Of a DNA stretch of 64,000 bases, positions 56,010 through 64,000 are shown piece after piece. The translations under genes and the position numbers were made by a program. Each line of letters opens with the position of its first letter. The stretch's first letter is position 1. The notes under the pieces were generated by a model. The model was not told the origin of the DNA. It ran no database searches and saw only the letters and a program-made list of their open reading frames with translations. The stretch lies in assembly GCA_024364735.1 (NCBI GenBank), contig JAGFNQ010004033.1, forward strand, positions 310,001-374,000. The letters are read 5' to 3'. Source of the DNA: Boesenbergia rotunda. Taxonomy: Eukaryota > Streptophyta > Magnoliopsida > Zingiberales > Zingiberaceae.

Positions 56010-57360
56010 TTTAGATTGGCATTGTACTATTGACTGGTTGACTACACCTACTCAGTAGGGTTGACTTGTATTTGACTGTGGTGTGACTATGCTGGTCCTC
56101 GCTTTGACCAGTTAACTTATCTAGTTAACTAGTTGCTTTTCTTGATTATCTGATCTTTATCAGTGACTATGCTTGGTAGAATAGGTTTACTCTACTTCTG
56201 TTTTGATAAAACTATTTTATTACTTATTAGTTTCTACTTAATTTGAAAAATCATTTTTGTTGCATTTTAAAAAAAAATTGACTTAGTTTTTCTTATGAAA
56301 AAAAATTACCCCCTTTCAAAACTAGGGTTTTTTCGCAAATTGACATAGCTTAGGCCCTAACCCTAGAACTGCATGCACCTATAGATCTAGAAGCCAGCAT
56401 CTCACAAGCACCTTAGGGTACTTTTGATTGATAACCTAGAAAGGGTTGAGATGCTTAGGTCTTTGCCTTGATTCAAGATGCTTAAGTCTGTGCATCTGCA
56501 GTAGTTGGGGCACTAAATACCAATAAACAGTAATCAAGTTAAGTGTCAAACTTAGAAAATCTAACTTAAACAAAACACTTAACTTGACTAACCCTAGCGA
56601 AAGCTACTGTTTATAACAGTTAGTAAGTAGCTAATTGGGTTAGACAGGACCCGAAAGAGAAAATTAGAATTGATTTGGTCCAATTTATATCTTGAATTGG
56701 TTCAGTACAACACCTTACTTCTTTTGCTATAATGTTTTGCTATATTATTTTTTGATATATGGCAAAGGGGGAGAGATTGGAAAGGAGAGAAGGTTTTTTT
56801 CAAATTTTTTTTCAAAATTCAAAACCTTATTTCAGAAAGCTATTTTCAAAATTGCTTCTAAGTACTTGACTTAGGCTGTTTTCAAAATTGCTTCTAAGTA
56901 CTTGACTTAGGCTGTTTTTCAAAATTATTTCTAACTATTTGACTTAAGTCAATTTTCAAAATTACTTAAGCTAATTTCAAAATTTCTCTAAGTACTTATC
57001 TTAAATGTCTCTAATTAAAGAAATTTCAATTTTTCTAAGTATGAAAAACTTCAGAAGAAGCGTAGAAAATTTTCTAAAATGTGAAAACTAAGTATTGACT
57101 TGAAAATTTTTTAAGTATAAATTCTCTAAAGTACAAATTTTCCAAGTGCCCAACTCAAAAATTGTTTTTGGAAAATAATTTCTAACTTATATTTTTTGAA
57201 AAGACTCTAAGTAAATTCCCTTTTAGACTTAGAAACTTTTTCAAACCCCACGAACCATTGGAAAATCTAGGGGGAGATTCCTTCCATGGGGAGGAAACTA
57301 AGTTGACATGTTACCTGTTTTTTAAACTTAACTTTTTGAACCAGGTTGCCATAAATCAAA
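56010..57360 (+). other. Non-coding 3' spacer of element P
   Basis: AT-rich, no credible coding. Contains an approximately 38-bp tandem repeat at 56842-56960 (TTTTCAAAATTGCTTCTAAG-based, two near-identical units plus degenerate ones). Confidence 0.75.
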
Positions 57361-57371
57361 AAGGGGGAGAT
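57361..57371 (+). promoter_or_regulatory. Polypurine tract of element P
   Basis: AAGGGGGAGAT directly before LTR start TGTTGGTGC; element C has AAAGGAGATGAT at the same place. Confidence 0.85.
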
Positions 57372-58662
57372 TGTTGGTGCAGGCAGCACCTAAGTCGAAC
57401 CTGGGTTTTGATAAATGGCAAAGGGTTCAAAAGTTAAGATGTTATGTTGGTCTAACATGTTCACTAAGTGTACAGGAAAGAAGCCCTAGGTACACTAGGC
57501 ACGAAGTCCTGGTCGAGGACTGGGCACGAAGCCCTGGCAAGGAGCTGGGCACCGAAGACCTACTCGGAAGGTGGGCACGAAGTCCTGGTCGAGGACTGGT
57601 CACGAAGCCCTGGCAAGGAGCTGGGCACCGAAGACCTGCTCGGAAGGTGGGCACGAAGACCTGGTCAGGTGCATCGGGCAAAAGCCCTGGCAGAGGATGC
57701 GTTCCCCATCGAGGGAACAGTAAGCATCAGTTCGACCTAGGGTTCCATTTGGGAGACTCAAAGTCAGAACCAAGACAGCTACGACTGTGAAAAACTAATG
57801 TATATTCTTGCCTTGTTTGTTGTGGAACTAACCTTGGATGCAGGGACCAAAGGAACGTATTTCTGCAGCTCAGAATGCCCCAAATGAGAGGGGTAGCAGC
57901 TGGGCTAGGTGCCCGGGAGGTCCCGGGCGCCCAAGGTCAAAGCCAAACGAGCAGTTGAACAAAGATTGCTTCGGAAGCTCACTGGGCCAGGCGCCCTCAA
58001 GCTCCCGGGCGCCCTGGATGCCTTGGGCGCCCCGGGTCCAAGCCAAACAAGTGATCGAAGCGAACTCAGCCGAGAAGCCAGCAGACCAAGTCAACCGGGG
58101 CACCCCCAGTGTCCCGGGCGCCCCCGTCAGCTCCGATCCCAATTCTGCAGGGATGAGCTCTGACCGAGCTTCGGATGAGAGTTCTCGGATCCGAAGGCAT
58201 GTGTCAGGCGCCCCCAGCATCCCGGGCGCCCCCAGGAGTAGTATAAAAGGGGCTTGACCCCTAAGGCTTTGAGATCAACTTTTCTAACGCCTCTACGCTC
58301 TTCGACTCAAGCGCTCTGCTCTGGAAACCTCCAATCTCGAGATTCAAACGTCGACGATGACCCTCCGCACCGAAGTATGATTCACACCGGGCGTCGGTAA
58401 TGAAGAGTATAATTGTTGTTTTTACTACACCATTACTGTACAAATCTTTGTAAAAACTTGCACGATTATAGACTTGCCCCCAGTAAACGGTCAAGGACCG
58501 TGGGCCTTGGAGTAGGAGCCTACTGCAACTTCGAACCAAGTAAAAATCATTGTATTCGTGTCTATTTTGTTTTAATTTTTCGCTGCGCATTCTCTTTTCT
58601 AATCCGAAATGTTTTCACGATATTCACCCCCCTCCCCTCTATCATGTTTTCTTGATCCAACA
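57372..58662 (+). repeat. 3' LTR of element P
   Basis: TGTTGGTGCAGG to TTGATCCAACA, 1,291 bp; TATA box at 58242-58248; GGGCGCCC dyads 57910-58233. It keeps the TG terminus lost in the 5' copy. Confidence 0.95.
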
Positions 58663-58667
58663 CAATG

Positions 58668-61281
58668 TCCCTATCCAAGGTTACTCTGATATCTACTAAC
58701 CATGCCCACAGAAAAATAAATATCTGGTCTCGTGCACAACATAGCATACATGAGGCTTCCTACTACCGATGCATAAGGAATGACCTTCATTTCTTCTATC
58801 TCCTTTGATGTTTTCGGACACATCTCCTTGGATAGAGGAACCCCATGCCTGAAGGGTAGAAAACATCCTTGGATAGAGGAACCCCATGCCTGAAGGATAG
58901 AGGAACCCCATGCCTAAAACGAGCTAGGACAATGTCAATATATGAAGCTTGGGATAAGCACAACATCCTTTTCTGGTGATCCCTTATGACCTTTATCCCA
59001 AGGATGTGTCCCGCTTCTCCCAAGTCCATCATATCAAATTGTTTTGACAACCAAACCCTTACGTCTGATAACACTTTGACATTGATGACAATTAACAAAA
59101 TGCCATCTACGTAAAGTACAAGAAACACCACTACGTTTCCGTCACACCTCTTATATACACATGATTCATCTGGGCTTTGAATGAATCCGTATGACTGGAT
59201 TACCTCATCAAAGTGAATGTTCCAAGATGCGAAGCTTGCTTTAATCCATAAATGGATCGATGAAGCTTGCATACTAATGCTCTTTGCCCTTTTCAATGAA
59301 CCCTTCTGGTTGCTTCATGTAGATAGTCTCCTCAAGACTTCCATTAAGGAAAGCTATCTTGACGTCCATCTGCTATACCTCATAGTCCATATGAGCTACA
59401 ATAGATAAGAGAATCCGGATAGACTTAAGCATGGCTACCGGTGAAAAAGTCTCCTCTTAATCGATACCCTCTTTCTGAGTATACCCTTTCGCAACAAGCC
59501 TAGCATTGAAGGTCTCAACCTTCCCGTCTGATCCTTTTTATCTCTTGTAGATCCAGTTGCATCCAATGACTTTTACACCATCAAGTGGTTCTACTATCTC
59601 CAGACATGATTAGAATCCATAGATTCTATCTCAGAGTTCATTGCCCTTTGCCAAGAATCTGCATCCTTATCTTGGAGGGCCTCGTCATAGGTCTAGGGAT
59701 CCTGTTCATGTTTACCAGAGACCAAGTCCGAAGACTCTCCCAAAAACATGATCCTCTCAGGCTGTCTGACAACCCTCCCACTGCGACGAGGTACCACCTG
59801 TGTATCCTCTATGACACACGGTGCAGTGACTTGTCGTGTATCCTCTTGTACAGTTGGTCCTAAGTTCGGAACGTCCCCTCTTAACTCTTCAAGCACTAGT
59901 CTACTCTTGGGCTTGTGGTTCATTACATACTTCTAAGAATCTAGCATTTGTGCTAACAATTATCTTCTGATCCTTAGGACTATAGAACAGACCACATTTC
60001 GTTCCCCTAGGATAGCCTACGAACAGACGTACTTCCGTAAGAGATTCCAACTTATCAGTATCTCCCTTCAGCACATGTGTTGGACTACCCCAAATCCGAA
60101 CATGTCCTAGACTAGGCTTGCGCCCAGTCCACAGTTCTGTGGGAGTAGAAGTGACTGACTTAGATGATACCAAGTTTAGAATGTATGCTGTCGTTTCCAG
60201 AGCATATCCCCAGAACAAATCAGGTAAGTCAGAGTTGCTCATCATTGACCTAACCATTTCCATAAGAGTCATATTCCTTCTTTCTGCTACACCGTTCTGT
60301 TGGGGTGTACCGAGTGCAGTCAGCTAGGACTGAATCCCAGCCTCTGATAGGAAGGTCCTAAACTCTCCAAAGAGGTACTCACCACCACGATTAGATCGTA
60401 GTGTCTTGATACTTTTACCTCGATGTTTCTCCACATCAGCTTTGAATTCTTTGAACTTATCAAAGCATTCAGACTTGCGGCGCATCAGATAAATGTACCG
60501 GACCTTGAATAATCGTCAATGAAAGTGACGAAGTATTCAAAGCCACCTTCAGCCTAGATGGACATTGGACCACACAAATCAGAATGGATCAGTTCTAACA
60601 CATCTTTGGCCCTGTACACCTTCGCCTTGAAAGGCCTCTTGGTCATCTTACCTTCCAAGCAAGACTCACAGGTCGGGAAGTCTTCCACCACCAATGAACC
60701 CAAGGGCCCATCGGCTATCAACCTCTGAATCCTACAAAGGTTAATATGACCAAGCCTAAGGTGCCAAAGATACGTCTGATTAATCTTAGAAGGTTCCATT
60801 CTCTTATTTAGGTTAGACGATGAGCTATTGACTTCTATTTGCATTGTGGGAGTCTTTGGTTCTAGAGTGTACAGATTGCCAACCATAGTACTTGAACTGA
60901 TAATCTCTCTATTTCTCTTTATAACAACTCTGTTATTAAAAGCAATAGAATATCCGTCCTTTATTAACTTAGAAACTGAAATTAAATTTTTTCTAAATGT
61001 GGGTACATATAATCAATCTCTTAGAACCAACACTTTATTCCTCTTAAAAGACAAATAAAAATCTCCCACTGCAACTGCTGCCACCTCCGTAGTATTGCCC
61101 ATGTAGACCATGATTTCTCCTTAGCTAGCCGTCGGGTTTCCTGGAACCCCTGTAGAGTATTGCAGACATGGTCAGTGGCTCCCGTATCTACACACCAGGT
61201 ACTGGTAGATAGCACCGCTAAACATGTTTTAATGACTAAGCATGAAGAAATACCTTTGTCTTGACGACGGGGACAGTCCAC
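58668..61281 (-). pseudogene. Protease-integrase-RT region of copia O
   Basis: Minus strand, from 61281 leftwards: protease WCVDTGATDHVCN (intact box), integrase zinc site HLRLGH and CESC, HSDLCGP, then RSNRGGEY, where Asn (codon at 60390-60392) replaces the second catalytic Asp exactly as in L, RNRTLMEMVRSMM, RLFVGYPRGTKCG, and RT with ESCVYKRCDGN and a catalytic box that reads YVDGILLI: GGC at 59102-59104 replaces the second Asp. Several frameshifts and stops separate the pieces. A 24-bp unit is tandemly repeated at 58831-58916. The upstream RT part (59297-59690) is recognisable only in fragments. Confidence 0.88.
58831..58916 (-). repeat. Local triplication in RT of copia O
   Basis: GATAGAGGAACCCCATGCCT occurs at 58831, 58871 and 58895 on the plus strand; the L copy has it once (FRHGVPLSK). 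The second and third units are directly adjacent, and the first is separated by about 16 bp. Confidence 0.92.
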
Positions 61282-61290
61282 CTTCCAATG

Positions 61291-62036
61291 TCATGTTTGC
61301 TTACACGTGAAGCACTTGCCTTTCGGCTTCTTCACGCCAGTCTGAGGTCCCTGCGATGTTGCTGCCTTCTTAAACCCTCCTTGTTTCTTCTTCTTCCTGC
61401 CTTTCGGCACAGAAGCAGAAACCCTTTGGGTCACTAAGGCCTGCGAACTCTGACGAAACAACCCCTCTGCCGCCTGGAGTTCTCCCAGGAGTTCCCCCAA
61501 CGTATACTCATGCTTATTCATGTTATAGTTGAGCCGGAACTGCTCAAAACTTCTAGGCAGAGATTGGTGTATTATATCGACCTGGGTTTCCCCGTCGATT
61601 TGTCCTCCAAGAACCTCAATCTCATTGAGGTGGGCCATCATCTTCAAGACATGATCTCTTACGGGTGTCCCTTCGACCATAGTGGTCGTCATCAGATTCT
61701 TCATCGCCAGCTGCCTAGCGGCACGACTCTGGTGACCGAAGAGCTCCTGAAGGTTCAACATCATGTCACAAGCAGTGAGCATGGCCTGATGATGATGTTG
61801 CAATACATTCGACATGGATGCCTTAACCCCATCTCATCTGCCTTAACCCATTTCTTGTAATGCTCCCTCTGCTCTTCACTACATCTGTCGCTAGGCCTAT
61901 CAGGATATTTTTCGGTGAGTACAAATTTGTACTCTTCAGCTGTAAGGACAATGTCAAGATTTCTCTTCCAGTCAATATAGTTGGGTCCAGTAAGTTTATT
62001 CTCCTTAAGTATTGTTGCTAGTGGGTTAAAGACCAT
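61291..62036 (-). pseudogene. Copia Gag of element O
   Basis: ATG at 62036 (minus) gives VFNPLATILKENKLTGPNY, homologous to the Gag of L. A frameshift near 61810 separates WVKADEM from MSNVLQHHHQAM. The second part runs through HLNEIEVLGGQIDGETQ to a basic GRKKKKQGG stretch and the first half of the zinc knuckle (CFTCKQT), where a stop replaces the Gly before HW. Confidence 0.88.
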
Positions 62037-63084
62037 TTTGAAAATCCTGAGAATCACAACATACACTCCTTTAGAATTCGAAAATAAATTGATTCCTCAA
62101 AACAATAAATTTTTGAAATCAACCAACACCCCAACACACCGAGAAATTCGCATGCCACGATGGTGTGGACGTATACGAATTTCTACATTCGTAAGAGGAG
62201 GTTTTACCCATTAATCTTACTATCTTGTCAACCTAACTTTTTGACAAGTAAGATTAATAGTTGGTTAACTTCAGTCCTGCAAAATAATAGCAGTGACTCT
62301 AATGGGGAGGATACTATTGTTCACATCTAAGTGTTTACCATTACACGATACTAAAAAAATCATTTCCGATTATGTGCCTTCCGATGGGGAAGTACACACA
62401 CTCTTTAATAATTTTCTATAATCTTTTCCGACCTAGTGATCCACAGAACAAGTCCATCCAATGGGGAGGAAGGCACTCAGAGCCGACGCACAAACTTGTT
62501 CGCATCACTTAACGGATTGTAAAGGAGGCCATGGGACCCTTAGGGTTCCTCTCCCACTTAGTAATTTAGTTCGAGGAATTTTAACAAGCACATTCACACG
62601 ACAAGCACAACCAACATAATGAAAATAGAAAATCCTAGATTTTCCAACTTGTCATGGCCTTGGTCCCCAATGTGCCTCTACTCGTGTCGTCACCTCGTTC
62701 GCTCCTCCCTTCCCTATGCGCAAGCTACCTTGAGGGATCTCTGAGCCGAAATGACTACCTAATTATTTACATCATCGATCCTATACTCCACGAAGGAGTG
62801 TACATAAAATCTAGATCGAAAGTAAAATAATAAGCTCGGCTAAACATGTGCCATATTTAATTACAAAAATTAAATACTACCTACCCTTGTCAACCCCGAG
62901 GATTAATTAATTTACAAAAATTTCACAACCATTCACACTACAATTATTTGGCCATGATAACTTCGAAACTCGTGCCTGCAACATAAAGTTAGCCTACGCA
63001 CATCCACATATCATGCAGCAAAATAAAATGTATGAAAAATGTAAAAAATTAACGAATCCTAAACACACAAAACCGGAAACCTCA
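62037..63084 (-). other. Untranslated leader of copia O
   Basis: Homologous to the leader of L. The TCCCCATYGGA-type motifs recur on the minus strand near 62301, 62381 and 62458. No coding. Confidence 0.8.
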
Positions 63085-63096
63085 GTTCTAATACCA
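63085..63096 (-). promoter_or_regulatory. Mutated primer-binding site of copia O
   Basis: On the minus strand TGGTATTAGAAC, two transitions from TGGTATCAGAGC (one C-to-T, one G-to-A), two bases from the LTR. Confidence 0.85.
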
Positions 63097-63098
63097 AT

Positions 63099-64000
63099 TG
63101 TTGAGTATGGCTTGGCGGGTTTTCCTAGCGAATACTTGGTCATCCTTGAGAGACCTCTCCATGTCTATGGATTAAAAATTAATCCGAATGGAGACCCATC
63201 TCCCAACGACCATCTCGTCGTCGTATCATTCGGTACGAATTACAACTTGGCCAATCACAAAGATCAAGCTTTATAATTCTCCATACTGAACGAGCGCGAA
63301 AAAGGCGATGTGTGGATCATTGGTTCTTGTGTTTATGGTCGGGGTCCAATTAATTAATTATTAGCTATGATTCACAATCAAAATAATTAATTAAAACACA
63401 TAAAATGACGAAGCAAAGTAATAAGACACAAAAGAACATAAGGAGCTTAGGGAGAGATTTATACCTTCCCTTTACCTCGTAGCCTTCTACCTTATGTCCC
63501 TCCCCTCCCAGACGTCATGTGGGTGACGATCTACCAAGAACCGAGATCACCAAGGTGCTCTAAAAGATCTCTTCTTCTTCTCCTTCACTTGCGCCAAGAA
63601 AACCCTAATCTAGGGTTATCACCGACGCCTCTTTCCTCTCCACCGAGCGCCACCGATCTCCTCTGACTGCCGTCGAGTGTCGGCCACTAGGTACCAATCA
63701 GAGAGGAAACTAGAGAGATGAAGAAGAAGCCAAACAAGACAAATATAGTCCTCTTCCTTGGCAACCCTCACCAGCCACCAAACTCTTTCCTCCCGCCGGC
63801 ACTCCAAGTTTCCCTCTCCAACCAGCCGGGTGTCCCTTGCTCCACTTCCTGTGGTTGTCCCGACCAAGAGAAGATAAGAAGAGACACTTCTTCCTTGCAC
63901 CCACAACCGTGAGAAGAGAAGGGAAGAAAGAAGAGGAGAAAGGATCTCCTCTCCACACCGCCGGTTGCCCTAGGAGAGAGAAGGAGAGGGAGAGAAGAGT
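63099..64000 (-). repeat. 5' LTR of copia O, cut by the window end
   Basis: Begins TGTTGAGTATGG on the plus strand and matches 47946 onwards closely over the visible 900 bp. Frames 63619-63958 lie in the same leader region as in the left LTR. Confidence 0.92.

Larger units (their letters stand above)
50405..58662 (+). mobile_element. Gag-plus-extra-ORF LTR retrotransposon P (non-autonomous, SIRE-related), TSD CAATG
   Basis: 8.3 kb: 5' LTR 50405-51731, primer-binding site 51734, gag 51946-53567, spacer, internal promoter-like region (54260-54640), intron-containing ORF (54750-56009), spacer, polypurine tract and 3' LTR 57372-58662. CAATG is on both sides (50400-50404, 58663-58667), inside RNase H of O. 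No protease, integrase or RT is present. Same family as C, but with an added ~1.9-kb module. Confidence 0.93.
47946..64000 (-). mobile_element. Reverse Ty1/copia element O (family 1), split by element P, runs out of window
   Basis: On the minus strand from right to left: 5' LTR (from 63099 on), primer-binding site, leader, gag, protease, integrase, RT, RNase H, polypurine tract and 3' LTR (47946-49807). It is interrupted in RNase H by P. Pol is the same family as L, sharing the integrase Asp-to-Asn change. It inserted in LTR M; the left TSD is GAAAG (47941-47945) and the right one is outside. Without P it is at least 7.8 kb. Confidence 0.93.

Noticed and set aside
57871..58257. Repetitive GC-rich ORFs of 116-139 codons in the LTRs of P (also 50935-51360)
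   Set aside because: They follow the GGGCGCCC dyads and minisatellite in U3, upstream of the TATA box.

Overview
The window is plant nuclear DNA made almost entirely of nested LTR retrotransposons. It looks like a gene-poor heterochromatic block of a large angiosperm genome. The signs are Ty1/copia and Ty3/gypsy polyproteins, primer-binding sites matching initiator tRNA-Met (TGGTATCAGAGC), LTRs of 0.8-2.6 kb and 5-bp target-site duplications (TSDs). I guess a monocot, with low confidence. I see no intact host gene, tRNA, rRNA or CRISPR array. The only probable non-LTR DNA is at 35745-36599, which holds a degraded CACTA-like transposase fragment.

Layout. (A) 1-6259: 3' part of a Tekay/Del-like chromovirus with its 3' LTR (4056-6259). 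(B) 6260-7459: end of another copia-type LTR. (C) 7465-12952: gag-only (TR-GAG-like) element of a SIRE-like family, whose 3' LTR is reduced to 15 bp by (D), a reverse LTR fragment at 12953-13795. (E) 13796-~17075: reverse copia 'family 1' LTR containing a perfect solo LTR (F, 15013-16589, TSD GATTT). (G) ~17085-35744: end of a second gypsy element. Its ~2.65-kb 3' LTR is stretched to 18 kb by solo LTR H (17906-20748, containing solo LTR I, 18342-19159), solo LTR J (22129-26160, containing solo LTR K of the same family, 22984-25015) and a complete copia element L (27101-35531, TSD ATCGT). (M) 36600-47945: family-1 LTR with ~100-bp internal tandem repeats, split by a young complete copia element N (37803-47620). 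(O) 47946 to beyond 64000: reverse family-1 copia element, itself split by P (50405-58662, TSD CAATG).

How the parts relate. L, N and O encode recognisable Gag, protease, integrase, RT and RNase H, but each carries lesions at catalytic positions, so none looks able to move alone. C and P share a gag ORF ending at the same codon with no pol, so they must depend on enzymes supplied in trans. P also has a second transcription unit: GGCGCCC-rich dyads, a TATA box and an intron-containing ORF resembling the 'putative plant transposon protein'/envelope-like family. That is the most unusual object in the window. A second theme is that several unrelated LTRs each carry their own cluster of short palindromes.
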